From Bacillota bacterium (lineage in GTDB: Bacteria; Bacillota; Clostridia; Acetivibrionales; DSM-1351): 64,000 nucleotides of DNA. Within the stretch, counting starts at the first letter, position 1. Every line of letters begins with the position of its first letter. Both the position numbers and the translations under genes were made by a program. This document shows, one piece after another, positions 1 through 9,453 of this stretch. Location: positions 15,641 to 79,640 of the forward strand of contig JAEWMS010000087.1 in NCBI GenBank assembly GCA_023393115.1, written 5' to 3'. The notes under the pieces were generated by a model. That model ran no database searches and had not been told where the DNA came from. It worked only from the letters and a program-made list of their open reading frames with translations.

Positions 1-623
1 CCTAATCCAATTGACAGTATAATAGCTGCTGCGACTATACCAATCATAAGCAGCGATTGGTTTTCATAATCAACTGTGTTTTGATTTGATTTACTCAGTG
101 CCTTTTCCTCATTGTATATAACAAGTTCATTAATACATTCCTCAACTTTTTCTCTGGCCTTGGTAAATTCCGGCATACGTGAAATAGACTCATCATACTT
201 TCTTTCCTTGATCAATTCAAGATGTTCCGTTCGAATATCTCTATATGTAGTAAGGTTCGTCTTGAACTTTTCAAACAATTCCCTGTTGGTTTTATCATCT
301 CCAATAGTTTTCTCATAATCTGCTATAATTGTGTTTGTTTCATCTGATAAGGCGATTATTTCGTTATATCTGTCCTGAAACTTTGAAGTATCCCTCTCAT
401 ATACCATAAGGAAATAATTCGACCTGATTAGAAGAATACTTCTCTGTATCTTGGCAAGGTCGGTTGAAGGAATAAAGTTATTATTGTACATTTCTGCACC
501 ACTAGTATTGAGTGCGTTCATATTGCTGATACCCATTAATCCGACTATACCTGTAAATATTGCAAGAATAATAAAACAAGTAATTAACTTTACCCTAATT
601 TTTAAGTTTATGAACCATTTCAT
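1..623 (-). CDS. Methyl-accepting chemotaxis protein, N-terminal part (cut by window edge)
   Basis: Translating the minus strand from the ATG at 623 gives an open frame of 207 codons that runs off the window. It starts MKWFINLKIRVKLITCFIIL, with a membrane segment at about residues 10-30. A roughly 150-residue helical extracytoplasmic region follows, of the four-helix-bundle MCP sensor type. A second membrane segment (LLMIGIVAAAIILSIGLG) begins just before the edge. A run of G (AGGGGGG) lies 7 bases before the ATG. The start is 12 bases after the cheW stop, so this is the last visible gene of the cheY-cheA-cheW unit and probably the receptor served by that CheA/CheW pair. The HAMP and signalling domains are outside the window, so the MCP call rests on the N-terminal architecture and the operon. 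Confidence 0.8.
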   Translation of the reverse strand, partial: MKWFINLKIRVKLITCFIILAIFTGIVGLMGISNMNALNTSGAEMYNNNFIPSTDLAKIQRSILLIRSNYFLMVYERDTSKFQDRYNEIIALSDETNTIIADYEKTIGDDKTNRELFEKFKTNLTTYRDIRTEHLELIKERKYDESISRMPEFTKAREKVEECINELVIYNEEKALSKSNQNTVDYENQSLLMIGIVAAAIILSIGL

Positions 624-635
624 ACAAATTCCCCC

Positions 636-1142
636 CTAGATATTTAAAAGATTTTCGGTAGCTTCATCATTTAAGAGTTTATTACAGTCCAGCAACAGCT
701 TAACTTCACCGTGAACCTTGCCAACCCCCTTCACATACCTGTTTCCTCCCTTGGTTACTTCAGGCGGAGCTACTATTTCGGTATCGGGTATGGCTATAAC
801 CTCAGATACACTGTCCACAATCAAGCCAATGGATAAATCGTTAATATCTATTACAATTACACAGGTTCTATCACTATAGTCTCTGAAGCTTTTTCTGAAC
901 CTGAGCCTTACATCCATAACTGGAATTATCTTACCTCTTAGATTAATTATCCCTCTTACATAATCAGGGAGCTCAGGCACCTCGGTAATTGGTTGAATGC
1001 CAATTATTTCTGTAACATGAGTGATTTCAATCCCATAGGCTTCCTTATCAAGATTGAAGGTGAGAAATCTGCCCTTCTGGGTATCTTCCTCTGGTTCCAG
1101 TATTTCTTTTTCAGCTAATTCTTTATCCAGCATCTCTGTCAT
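636..1142 (-). CDS. cheW: CheW chemotaxis coupling protein
   Basis: This 168-residue protein is a CheW-like fold that links receptors to the CheA kinase at the cytoplasmic face of chemoreceptor arrays. After an acidic leader of about 25 residues, the CheW core runs through the FLTFNLDKEAYGIEI, ITEVPELPDYVRGIINLRG and IPVMDVRLRF segments, which are the family's most conserved stretches. GLIVDSVSEVIAI follows. The start ATG has an AAAGGAG site. The gene sits 33 bases downstream of cheA and 12 bases upstream of a receptor gene on the same strand, so all are probably co-transcribed. No CheB, CheR or CheC/D gene is in view; they may lie beyond the left edge. Confidence 0.95.
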   Translation of the reverse strand: MTEMLDKELAEKEILEPEEDTQKGRFLTFNLDKEAYGIEITHVTEIIGIQPITEVPELPDYVRGIINLRGKIIPVMDVRLRFRKSFRDYSDRTCVIVIDINDLSIGLIVDSVSEVIAIPDTEIVAPPEVTKGGNRYVKGVGKVHGEVKLLLDCNKLLNDEATENLLNI

Positions 1143-1175
1143 ACAACTTCTCCTTTCAAGGAAAATTATATATCT

Positions 1176-3239
1176 CTATGTATTTATCAGCCCTCCGATA
1201 TCCAGAATAAGGCTTATACTGCCATCACCCAGTAATGTACAACCGGTGAGTCCCTTAACCTTACGTTTTGATTTGATGTATTGGGGCAATGCCTTAACTA
1301 CCACCTGTTGTTGGCCAAGCAATTCGTCAGCAAAAATACAAAGGGTTTTATTTTCATGTTCAACCATTATAAGAATTCCATCAGTGAATTCGGTAATTTC
1401 GGTGTTAACCCTGTATAATTTATGAAGCCTGAGAATGGGATAGCATTTACCTCTAACCATAATCATTTCATTTCCGTCAGGATCCTTTATAAGATCCTTG
1501 GAGTTTGGTCTGAAAGATTCCTTTATGGCTTTTGTAGGTATTGTATAGCGGGAATTGCCCACCTGGATATTCATCCCGTCAATGATTGCTAATGTCAGCG
1601 GTATTTTGAGCGTAATAACCGAACCTTTTCCCTCAACACTATCTACCGAGACAGATCCTCCAACAGATTCTATATTCCTCACTACAACATCCATACCCAC
1701 ACCTCTGCCACTGAATTCGGTTACATTTTCCTTTGTAGAAAAACCCGGCATAAAAATAAGGTTATATATTTCCCTGTCGGTCATATCAGCTGCAGGTCTT
1801 GACAACAAGCCATTTTCCTCGGCCTTCTTAATTATATTGTTTTTGTTAAGGCCTCTTCCGTCATCTCTTACAAGAATCACTACATCACTTCCTGAATTTT
1901 TGGCCTCCAGTGTCACTGTTCCAGCGGGCGGTTTACCGCTTGCTTTCCTGACTTCGGCGGTTTCAATACCATGATCAATTGAGTTTCTTACCAGATGCAT
2001 CAAAGGGTCAGATATGTGTTCGATAATATTCTTATCAACTTCGGTTTCTTCCCCTATAAGTTCCAGTTTTACCTCCTTGCTCAATTTCTTACTCATGTCC
2101 CTGACAATTCTGAACATCTTCTGAAATGTCATAGCCAAAGGAACCATTCTTATTGACATAACCATGTCCTGTATATCACTGGTAATTTTATGCAACTGTC
2201 TGGCGGCTTTATGGAAATTGCACAGTTGGAGACCTTTCAAATCTGGATTTTGAGTTACCATTGCTTCCGAAATAACCATTTCTCCTACAAGGTCCATAAG
2301 TTTATCCAATTTGGTAATACTGACACTTATTATATTCTGTCCTGTTCCGGAAGACTGAGTATCTTTTTCAGAATTTTCCTTACTGTCAGTACCTGTTTTG
2401 GGTATTTTAACAGCCTCTGTTTTAACCTTATTCTGTTTTTCCTCGAAAAATCGGGTAAGTTCAGAGTCATCTTCAAGTTGAGTCAGTTGCAGCTCTTTCA
2501 GGAAAACTGTCTGGTTGAAGAAGTTATATAATTCATCATAATTCTTTTTTGTGTTCAAAATTATTTTGAAGCCCTGTGACCTTATGACGTTTATGGTGTC
2601 ATCATTATCTATTATATCTTCTGGGAAATAACAGACCTCTTCGGTAAACTCCTTAATATTATGAACCACAGTATAAGCCCGTATATTCTCCATCTCACAT
2701 CCGTCTTCAAAAAACAGGACAGCCTGGTAGGAATTGAAATAACTATTAATTTTATTTTTATTGGGGGCAATATAATATCGAGGCTGCTCCACCAATTCCG
2801 CCCTCACCTTATTAAGAAAACCAGGATTTTTTGATTTGATTTCGTTTAAGAAAGATTTAATATTATCAATTACCTCAGAAGGGTTTCCATCTGCTTTCTC
2901 TCCAGATATAATTTTATGGAGTTCAACCTTGATAAAATCCACTCCTGTCAGAATGTGATCTGAAAGAAGTGAACAATCAATATTATCTGGCTTTTGTTCT
3001 CGCAGATAGTAAAAGAGGTCTTCTATTGAATGGGCAAGAATTGATATATTATTGAAAAGCATCATAGCCGACGAGCCCTTGATTGTATGCATAATTCTAA
3101 AAATCTCATTAATTGCTGTCTGAGAATACCCGCTTGACTTTTCTGAATCTAAAATGCATTTCTCCAATTGCTCAATATTTTGTGTGGTTTCAAATATGTA
3201 CATATCAAGCATAGGTTCACCGGAAAACTGACCTGACAA
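1176..3239 (-). CDS. cheA: CheA chemotaxis histidine kinase
   Basis: About 687 residues. The N-terminal Hpt domain carries the phospho-accepting histidine in RIMHTIKGSSAMM (about residue 51). A variable linker/P2 region follows, then the P3 dimerisation helices (about 305-375). The ATPase domain shows the N box HLVRNSIDHGIE, the DDGRGL box and the GRGVGMDVV box. A C-terminal CheW-like regulatory domain spans about 550-687. The frame can be extended to a TTG at 3257, but GGAGG sits 7 bases before another TTG at 3239, so I prefer that start. CheA autophosphorylates and passes phosphate to the CheY encoded 30 bases upstream. It is followed by cheW and a receptor in one operon. All catalytic motifs look intact. 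Confidence 0.96.
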   Translation of the reverse strand: MSGQFSGEPMLDMYIFETTQNIEQLEKCILDSEKSSGYSQTAINEIFRIMHTIKGSSAMMLFNNISILAHSIEDLFYYLREQKPDNIDCSLLSDHILTGVDFIKVELHKIISGEKADGNPSEVIDNIKSFLNEIKSKNPGFLNKVRAELVEQPRYYIAPNKNKINSYFNSYQAVLFFEDGCEMENIRAYTVVHNIKEFTEEVCYFPEDIIDNDDTINVIRSQGFKIILNTKKNYDELYNFFNQTVFLKELQLTQLEDDSELTRFFEEKQNKVKTEAVKIPKTGTDSKENSEKDTQSSGTGQNIISVSITKLDKLMDLVGEMVISEAMVTQNPDLKGLQLCNFHKAARQLHKITSDIQDMVMSIRMVPLAMTFQKMFRIVRDMSKKLSKEVKLELIGEETEVDKNIIEHISDPLMHLVRNSIDHGIETAEVRKASGKPPAGTVTLEAKNSGSDVVILVRDDGRGLNKNNIIKKAEENGLLSRPAADMTDREIYNLIFMPGFSTKENVTEFSGRGVGMDVVVRNIESVGGSVSVDSVEGKGSVITLKIPLTLAIIDGMNIQVGNSRYTIPTKAIKESFRPNSKDLIKDPDGNEMIMVRGKCYPILRLHKLYRVNTEITEFTDGILIMVEHENKTLCIFADELLGQQQVVVKALPQYIKSKRKVKGLTGCTLLGDGSISLILDIGGLINT

Positions 3240-3269
3240 GAGACCGCCTCCTTCCAAATAAAAGCATAT

Positions 3270-3641
3270 TTACATGTTAGCTATTTTATTTAGTGTCTGA
3301 ATTAAATGCTCTTCTTTGAAAGGCTTGACAATGAAGGTTTTAGCTCCGCAGATAATGGCTTCCTTTACTTTGGTTTCCTGTCCCATTGCAGATAATATTA
3401 CTACTTTTGCTGTTCTGTCAATCTCAATTATTGATTTCAATGCCTGAATTCCGTCCAGTTCCGGCATTGTTATATCCATTGTAACAATGTCGGGTTTTAG
3501 TTCTGTGTAGAGTTTAATAGCCTCAAAGCCATTTTCTGCTTCTCCCGCCACTTCATATCCATTCTTCTCCAACATAGTTCTTAATGATAACCTCATAAAT
3601 GAAGCATCGTCTACAATAAGTACCTTTTTCAAATCTGTCAC
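3270..3641 (-). CDS. cheY: CheY-type single-domain response regulator
   Basis: This is a stand-alone receiver domain of about 123 residues. The acidic pocket is in VLIVDDASFMR, the phospho-acceptor aspartate in DIVTMDITMPELDG, the switch serine in VVILSAMGQ and the conserved lysine in FIVKPF. It has no output domain, as expected for a CheY acting on the flagellar switch. It is the first gene of the chemotaxis operon, behind a strong promoter at 3764-3792. The start is GTG at 3641 or TTG at 3632; GGGAGAG overlaps the GTG region and is better spaced for the TTG. It could also be a general CheY-like regulator, but adjacency to cheA and cheW favours chemotaxis. Confidence 0.93.
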   Translation of the reverse strand: MTDLKKVLIVDDASFMRLSLRTMLEKNGYEVAGEAENGFEAIKLYTELKPDIVTMDITMPELDGIQALKSIIEIDRTAKVVILSAMGQETKVKEAIICGAKTFIVKPFKEEHLIQTLNKIANM

Positions 3642-3763
3642 TCTCCCTAGGTTAAAATAAAATTCAATTGAAATACATACTTTTCATAATAAATTTACAG
3701 AACGTGCCAATTATACCTAATTGATTACCAGATTTATTTAATTTCCAATAATTTCTTATATCA

Positions 3764-3792
3764 ATTATAAAATCATACTAATTTTATGTCAA
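3764..3792 (-). promoter_or_regulatory. Sigma-A type promoter of the cheY-cheA-cheW operon
   Basis: On the minus strand TTGACA (3792-3787) and TATAAT (3769-3764) are separated by exactly 17 bases, a perfect housekeeping consensus. The predicted transcript starts about 115 bases before cheY. A housekeeping rather than sigma-28 promoter suggests constitutive expression of this chemotaxis unit. Confidence 0.8.
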
Positions 3793-3856
3793 TCAGGATT
3801 CAAATAAATGCTAAATACATAAATCGAATTTTTTCAGTAATAATCATGAATGTTCG

Positions 3857-4012
3857 CTATTGACTTTCATCTCTCTTGGAGTCCAGATTCATATATCTAA
3901 GTATAAGTTCATCCATTTCTTGACTGACCGCCAGCACCTCGGTGCTGGCACAGTCGTTGGCTTCAACTATTTCATTCAGTTTTTCGCGTAAGTTTTCAAT
4001 TTCAATAATCAT
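3857..4012 (-). CDS. Spo0E-like sporulation phosphatase (51 aa)
   Basis: This short gene starts at the ATG at 4012 with a GAGGTGAG ribosome site and ends at TAG 3857. The 51-residue product begins MIIEIENLREKLNEIVEAND and contains SQEMDELILRYMN. This matches the SQELDxLI signature of Spo0E-like aspartyl-phosphate phosphatases, which are short two-helix proteins that dephosphorylate Spo0A~P and restrain sporulation. Length and helical pattern fit the family. It begins 10 bases after the stop of the upstream chemoreceptor gene, so it should be co-transcribed with that receptor and the GGDEF/EAL gene. Phosphatase activity on Spo0A is inferred from the family. Confidence 0.8.
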   Translation of the reverse strand: MIIEIENLREKLNEIVEANDCASTEVLAVSQEMDELILRYMNLDSKRDESQ

Positions 4013-4022
4013 AGTCTCACCT

Positions 4023-6050
4023 CTAAATCTTGAATCTCTCTACAAGACTCTGTAATTCCTTTGCCCCGTGAGAATTTTGGTCAGCAAGCTTCGTTTCCCG
4101 TATTGTCTTTTCAACAATATCATTGGTCTTTTCAGCAATATCCTGAACACCCTTGGCACTTTCATTGATGGTGGCCGCTACTTCATTCATTGCGGTTGTT
4201 ATACTTGAAACTGCCACATCAAGCTGGTCTGCAGACAATTGGAATTCTGATATTAAATTATTAATATATTTTGCATCATTGTTATATTGCTCACTGACCA
4301 GGGTAAGCTTTTCATAATCTGCCAGAACATTTTTATCAACAAAGGTAAGTATCGCTTCGGAGTTTTCCTTCATGTGTCCGACTGAAGAATACACATTTTT
4401 TACAATCTGCTGAATACCCGCTGCAGTTGCACTGGATTGTTCTGCAAGTTTCCTTATTTCATCAGCCACCACTGCAAAGCCCTTGCCCGCATCTCCGGCT
4501 CTTGCCGCTTCTATGGCAGCATTTAATGCCAGAAGGTTTGTCTGACTTGTAATGGAAAGTATGGTTTCTGCCAATAGACTGATTTGAGTAATTGTATTTG
4601 ACTCTTCAATGGCATTCTCCATCTTGTTCTTTACCTCTTCGTAAATCTCTCTGGCATTTTTAGCAGACTCCACCGCATCCTTTCTCAATGTAGTAGCACG
4701 CCGGGTTATTTCTTCCGACTTATTCGCTCCGTCCTTAACTCTTTCAGCTATGGCACTGACATTTGCGTCAATTTCTTCAGTAGTGGCTGTTATCTCTTCG
4801 GAGGATGCAGCTGTTTCCTCCATGCCCGCCGATAGCTGCTCCGTTGTAGCCGAATTATCATGAGCATTTTCCTGGATGTTGTTTGACAGCTGCTCCATAC
4901 TGTTTGCATTTTCCATAATAACCTCAGCTACATCATGCAGCTTTGTAGCCATTTCTCTTAATACCTGGCGAGTTACAAAGGTTGCTTTGGCTATTATTCC
5001 GGTTTCATCCTTATTTTTTGTAAGATATTCGTATTGTTTGTCGAATACTAAATCCAGTTCAGCAGTCTTATTTATAAGTTCAGTAAGCTTTACAATAGGT
5101 GAAGCTATCTTCCTGGCAAAAAACAATCCCGCCGAGGCTGACAGAAGCATCATTATTACGCCTGCCAAAACAATATAATAAATCATGCCGTTGATAGGGG
5201 CCGTTATTTCTCCCATATCACCTGTAACTACTACTGTCCATTTTGTTTCTGGTATGATTCTATAGGCAGCCTGTTTTAAACTCCCCTGATAGTCATACTG
5301 AACTACTTCAGGAGCAACATCTTCACCTTTCTTTATTCTTTCGACAACTGCCTTTATCTGTACATTTTCTACAGGACTGCCGATTTTGCTGTTATCCGGG
5401 TGGTACAATACATTTCCCATTTCATCAACCAAATATGCATAACTGGATTCAGTATCTAGAATCCTTGTCTCAGCCAGATATTTTATCAAGCTGTCTGCAT
5501 GTACTGCTGCAGCTACAAAACCCAATATTTTACCATTAACCTTTACAGGGTAAGTAAAAATGACAACATAAGACCCGGTTGACTTAGACTTTAGAGTTTC
5601 ACTTATAACAGGGTTTCCGGATTCTAATGTATTCGTAGTATAAGCCCTGTCGTTAATATCAGCACCTAATAAATTTTCATCACTGTCGCCACAGATTATC
5701 CCTCTAGTATTAACGAGAAATATATGTTCAATATTACCTGCATCCTTAACCATTTGAGTAGCCTTAACACCAAAGGCAGCTTGTATTTCATTGATCTGTT
5801 CGCCGTTCTTTAGTTTTAGTAAAATTTCTTCTGCTTCTTTCATTGAGGCCATCAACTGGATGTTTCTCTCTTCCTTATAGATCATGGCACCAATAAGAGA
5901 TGAATTTTCCTTATTGATTTCTGCCATGGCAGAGCTTGTAAGGGATTCGATAGTTCTCGTGGACTTGATTAAGGAAGTTGCACCCATAATACCAGTTGTA
6001 ACAACAATCATCGTAATCATTAAAATAGATAATTTAACCCTCAATTTCAT
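4023..6050 (-). CDS. Methyl-accepting chemotaxis protein with Cache sensor
   Basis: This 675-residue receptor has a membrane segment at about 8-30 and a periplasmic Cache-type sensor at about 35-285 (note FLVNTRGIICGDSDENLLG and YLVDEMGNVLYHPD). A second membrane segment lies at about 288-310, followed by a HAMP-like linker and a long cytoplasmic coiled coil. The signalling tip is NAAIEAARAGDAGKGFAVVA. Cache domains usually bind amino acids or other small solutes; the ligand cannot be read here. GGAGG precedes the ATG. It starts 22 bases after the GGDEF/EAL gene and is followed by the Spo0E-like gene, so chemoreception, cyclic-di-GMP turnover and sporulation control may share one transcript. 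Confidence 0.93.
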   Translation of the reverse strand: MKLRVKLSILMITMIVVTTGIMGATSLIKSTRTIESLTSSAMAEINKENSSLIGAMIYKEERNIQLMASMKEAEEILLKLKNGEQINEIQAAFGVKATQMVKDAGNIEHIFLVNTRGIICGDSDENLLGADINDRAYTTNTLESGNPVISETLKSKSTGSYVVIFTYPVKVNGKILGFVAAAVHADSLIKYLAETRILDTESSYAYLVDEMGNVLYHPDNSKIGSPVENVQIKAVVERIKKGEDVAPEVVQYDYQGSLKQAAYRIIPETKWTVVVTGDMGEITAPINGMIYYIVLAGVIMMLLSASAGLFFARKIASPIVKLTELINKTAELDLVFDKQYEYLTKNKDETGIIAKATFVTRQVLREMATKLHDVAEVIMENANSMEQLSNNIQENAHDNSATTEQLSAGMEETAASSEEITATTEEIDANVSAIAERVKDGANKSEEITRRATTLRKDAVESAKNAREIYEEVKNKMENAIEESNTITQISLLAETILSITSQTNLLALNAAIEAARAGDAGKGFAVVADEIRKLAEQSSATAAGIQQIVKNVYSSVGHMKENSEAILTFVDKNVLADYEKLTLVSEQYNNDAKYINNLISEFQLSADQLDVAVSSITTAMNEVAATINESAKGVQDIAEKTNDIVEKTIRETKLADQNSHGAKELQSLVERFKI

Positions 6051-6072
6051 ATTTTTTTTAATCCTCCATGAA

Positions 6073-8115
6073 TTAATTAATTTTTATGTTTTGTTCTTTT
6101 AGCCTTTTTATTGTGTCAGCCTCCTGCATAGGTTTACTGAACAAATATCCCTGTATTCTGTCGCATTTATGTTTTATCAGATAGTCCATCTGTTCCTGGG
6201 TTTCAACCCCTTCAGCCACAACACACAGGTTCATTGAACGTCCCATCTTAACAATGAGATCTGTAAGGGATTTATCTTTATTGCTTTCAGAAATTGTGTC
6301 AATAAAAGATTTGTCAATTTTCAATGTGGTTATGGGTAGATTCTTTAGATAATTCAGTGACGAATACCCTTTTCCGAAGTCATCCAGAGCAATTTTAACA
6401 CCCTTGGCACGCAATAGTTTTAGTTTTTCGGCTATAACCTCATAAGACTCCATTAAAATAGATTCAGTTATTTCAAGTTCAACCTGTTTTGGATTTATAC
6501 CAACTGAATCAATACTGTCTATAACCATATGGGCAAAATCCTCCTGCAGCAATTGTAGCATTGAAATGTTTATTGATATATTCAACCCTTTAATACCCAT
6601 ATTTTCAATGTTATTAAGAAAATTGCAGGCCTCTTTTAGTACCCACTCCCCTATGGGAATTATCAAATGAGTAGCTTCGGCAACACCAATAAACCTTAGG
6701 GGAGATACAAAACCCAATTCAGGATTGCTCCATCTAATCAGAGCTTCAAAACCTGAAATCATACCGGTCTTAATATCAAGCTGGGGCTGATAGTATAAGT
6801 CAAACTCATTTTTATCCAACGCCGTTCGAAGGTGTTTCTCTATCAGCATTCTTTCTGAAAGTTCTTCATTCATTGGCGAATTATAAAATACAATTCTGTT
6901 TCTTCCGCTTTCTTTGGCTTTATATACTGCTATGTCAGCATTTTTCAACAATGCATCGACTTCTGAGCCATGTTCAGGATAAGTTGATATACCTATGCTT
7001 ACAGTTACATAACTATTCAGATTTTCAACCTCAAAACAAGGTTTAAAATTTTTCAGGATATTAACAGCTATCTGCTCCAGTTGCTCTTTTTTATTGAATT
7101 TCTCTACCAGAATAGCAAACTCGTCACCGCCAATTCTGTAAAGAGTAGAACAATAAATCTCCATTTTGGAAAGCCTTTCGCTGATTTTTCGGAGAAGAAG
7201 GTCTCCAAATCTGTGCCCCATGTCATCGTTTATGTATTTGAAGTTGTCAATATCAATATAAAATAGTGCGTACTTTTCCCCATTATTTTCGGCAATAAGT
7301 GTATTTATTCTATCAATTAATGAATATCTGTTTTTCAAACCGGTAAGTTGATCGTGATAAGCTATATAGTGAAGCCTCTGTTCATATTCCTTTAGTTCTG
7401 TGATATCGGTATAGGATCCTGCCATACGGTAAAGTTCCCCTTTATCATTTATTTTTGCTTTACCTCTGGCATAAATCCAAATATATTTACCGTCCTTTTT
7501 CTTAAAACGGTATTCACAACTAAAATAAGGTGTTTTTTGCATCTGATGAAGAAGCTTTTTTTCTTTAACAATTGGCCTGTCTTCAGGATGAATGAATTCC
7601 TCCCAGCCATTACCAATAGCATCAATTTCAGATTTGCTGTATCCGGTAATTTGAAACCATCTTTCAGAAAAAAAGGTTTTACCATCAATCTTCTGCCAGA
7701 TTGCATCATTCGTTGCCTCTGATATAAGTCTGTAAAATTCTTCACTTTCCTTAATTTTATTCTGGTCTATAATTGCCTGCCTGTACTGAGCCTCAAGCTC
7801 TGCTTGAGAAGCCCCTAACTGTCTGTTGGATATTTCTAAATTGCTATTAGCATCGGATAAGGCTTGGCAGCTTTTAACCAGCTCAAGCTCTGTGCTCTTG
7901 ATTTGCTTGATTGAGTTGTTTATAAGAATATATATAATTAACCCTGTAACAGTAACATATAAACAGCCCTTTATTAAGCTGAAAATTGTTACCATATCCT
8001 TATCGTAAACCATAAAACCAAGCATTTTATCTGAAAAGAGTATCCATAAAAAACCTATCAACATATAAATTATTGTGATTTTAAGTGATATATAATTTTT
8101 TAAGTTTCTGAACAT
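6073..8115 (-). CDS. Membrane PAS-GGDEF-EAL protein (cyclic-di-GMP turnover)
   Basis: This 680-residue protein has two membrane helices in the first ~65 residues, then a coiled coil. A PAS domain (about 120-245, with the W..G/IHPEDRP pattern) follows. The GGDEF domain starts at YHDQLTGLKNR and has an intact RIGGDEFAILVE active site. The EAL domain has FEALIRW, ELEITES, LDDFGKGYSSL and VAEGVET. The main cyclase and phosphodiesterase residues are all visible, so either or both activities are possible. No I-site RxxD is obvious before GGDEF. The ribosome site is GGAGGGG. It is the first gene of a unit with the chemoreceptor and Spo0E-like gene. I saw no cyclic-di-GMP riboswitch in its leader. 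Confidence 0.92.
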   Translation of the reverse strand: MFRNLKNYISLKITIIYMLIGFLWILFSDKMLGFMVYDKDMVTIFSLIKGCLYVTVTGLIIYILINNSIKQIKSTELELVKSCQALSDANSNLEISNRQLGASQAELEAQYRQAIIDQNKIKESEEFYRLISEATNDAIWQKIDGKTFFSERWFQITGYSKSEIDAIGNGWEEFIHPEDRPIVKEKKLLHQMQKTPYFSCEYRFKKKDGKYIWIYARGKAKINDKGELYRMAGSYTDITELKEYEQRLHYIAYHDQLTGLKNRYSLIDRINTLIAENNGEKYALFYIDIDNFKYINDDMGHRFGDLLLRKISERLSKMEIYCSTLYRIGGDEFAILVEKFNKKEQLEQIAVNILKNFKPCFEVENLNSYVTVSIGISTYPEHGSEVDALLKNADIAVYKAKESGRNRIVFYNSPMNEELSERMLIEKHLRTALDKNEFDLYYQPQLDIKTGMISGFEALIRWSNPELGFVSPLRFIGVAEATHLIIPIGEWVLKEACNFLNNIENMGIKGLNISINISMLQLLQEDFAHMVIDSIDSVGINPKQVELEITESILMESYEVIAEKLKLLRAKGVKIALDDFGKGYSSLNYLKNLPITTLKIDKSFIDTISESNKDKSLTDLIVKMGRSMNLCVVAEGVETQEQMDYLIKHKCDRIQGYLFSKPMQEADTIKRLKEQNIKIN

Positions 8116-8275
8116 ACTGCCCCTCCATCTGTAACTTATGGATTACTCACCCTCCGCCTTTGTATAAATAAGTCTTGGAAGACATCAGTTTTTGAGGGAT
8201 AAAAAAAAACTGTATTTATATTCCAATAATACAAGTTTTCAAGTAAATCGCACATAGAAGTATTCAAGAACATAC

Positions 8276-8295
8276 CCCGAATTTTTTCGGGTTTT
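8276..8295. terminator. Short hairpin between the AraC-type regulator and the GGDEF/EAL gene
   Basis: CCCGAA-TTTT-TTCGGG is followed by TTTT on the plus strand. It sits 10 bases past the stop of the minus-strand regulator gene at 8305, but the T run is in the plus orientation, so it is a weak candidate terminator for the regulator transcript. Confidence 0.4.
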
Positions 8296-8304
8296 GTCGA
8301 TTTT

Positions 8305-9396
8305 TTATATTTTTAGTCTAACTTCAGAGATAGACATGCCTGTATATTTTTTAAATAGTTTTCCGAAATATTCCGCATCTTTAAATCCAAGTATTTCTGC
8401 TGCTTCATATGCCTTTACACCGTCAATAGCCACTAATTGCTTTGCCCTCTCCATTTTTACCATTGTAAGGTATTCTATAAATGGGATACCGGTCTTATGC
8501 TTAAATACTTCGCTTATATAGGTTTTGTTCATATATAATTTCTCGGCTACAATACTCAGGGACAATCCGTTATCAATGTTTTGAAGTATATAGTTGCTTA
8601 CGTCCCAAACCGTCCCCTTCTCCGGATATCCCAACTGTATTTTTTTAATAAAAGCAAACAATTTCTGAATATCCTCAACGATAAAATTCAACATTTCGTT
8701 GCAATCAGTGAATTGATGTACAGTAAGGTTGGCTAATAAATCAGTATTTATATATTTTTCAAGCCAGCTGTTTTCCAGCAGTATCGCTTCCATTACCTTG
8801 GGAACAGCCTTTATCATCACTCCCTCAAGCTTGATGACATCATAATCAAGGCCGGCACCAATTCGCTCAAGAATATGCCTTATCCTGTCAATTGCTTCCG
8901 GGTCCCTGCTTTGAATAAGTTCCGCAATTGTATCTATTTCCTCTTTTTGATAAAACGCCTCAGCCTTCTCTTCAAATACTTCTTCAAGTATCTTCACTCT
9001 CTCAGCTTCCCGCTTCCTGTTAGTTATATGTTCATATGCCCTTTCAAGCAGCTTTTCCAAATCCTCCTCATTTGCAGGTTTTGCAAGAAAATCGAAGGCA
9101 CCAAGAATTATACCCTGACGGGCGTAACTGAATTCGTTAAAATCGCTGAGGAGAACAACGCATGAGCATAGATTCCTTTGCACAATATGATTTAAAAGTT
9201 CCATTCCGTCTACTTTAGGCATTTTTATATCTGTGATAACCAGATCAACTCTATTTTTCTCGAGTTTTCTGATAGCATCTTCTCCATTTTTAGCTTCTTC
9301 CACCACCACAAAGCCTGTTTTTTCACCCCAGACCCCCATACGCTTAATTCCTATTCTCACTATATCCATATCGTCCACAAGCATAACTTTGAGCAT
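8305..9396 (-). CDS. AraC-family response regulator (YesN-like)
   Basis: This 363-residue regulator begins with a receiver domain: MLVDDMDIV acidic pocket, DLVITDIKMPKVDG with the phospho-acceptor Asp, and LAKPANEEDL with the Lys. A linker of about 130 residues follows. The C terminus is a double helix-turn-helix of the AraC type (LSLSIVAEKLYMNKTYISEVF, then a second motif ending EYFGKLFKKYTGMSISEVR). Such regulators bind direct repeats upstream of transport or catabolic operons. It lies 57 bases after the sensor kinase at 9454-11862, which is its probable partner. GGAGG precedes the ATG. No transporter operon adjoins it; the nearest other target is the divergent cooS. Confidence 0.92.
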   Translation of the reverse strand: MLKVMLVDDMDIVRIGIKRMGVWGEKTGFVVVEEAKNGEDAIRKLEKNRVDLVITDIKMPKVDGMELLNHIVQRNLCSCVVLLSDFNEFSYARQGIILGAFDFLAKPANEEDLEKLLERAYEHITNRKREAERVKILEEVFEEKAEAFYQKEEIDTIAELIQSRDPEAIDRIRHILERIGAGLDYDVIKLEGVMIKAVPKVMEAILLENSWLEKYINTDLLANLTVHQFTDCNEMLNFIVEDIQKLFAFIKKIQLGYPEKGTVWDVSNYILQNIDNGLSLSIVAEKLYMNKTYISEVFKHKTGIPFIEYLTMVKMERAKQLVAIDGVKAYEAAEILGFKDAEYFGKLFKKYTGMSISEVRLKI

Positions 9397-9453
9397 ATAT
9401 TAACCTCCATGATCCACCGAAGATGGCTTTGAGCCACTTTCAGCGGCTTTTCA

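Noticed and set aside
8116..8304. Cyclic-di-GMP riboswitch before the GGDEF/EAL gene
   Set aside because: The leader lacks the conserved GEMM core and consists of AT-rich sequence with only a short CCCGAA hairpin.
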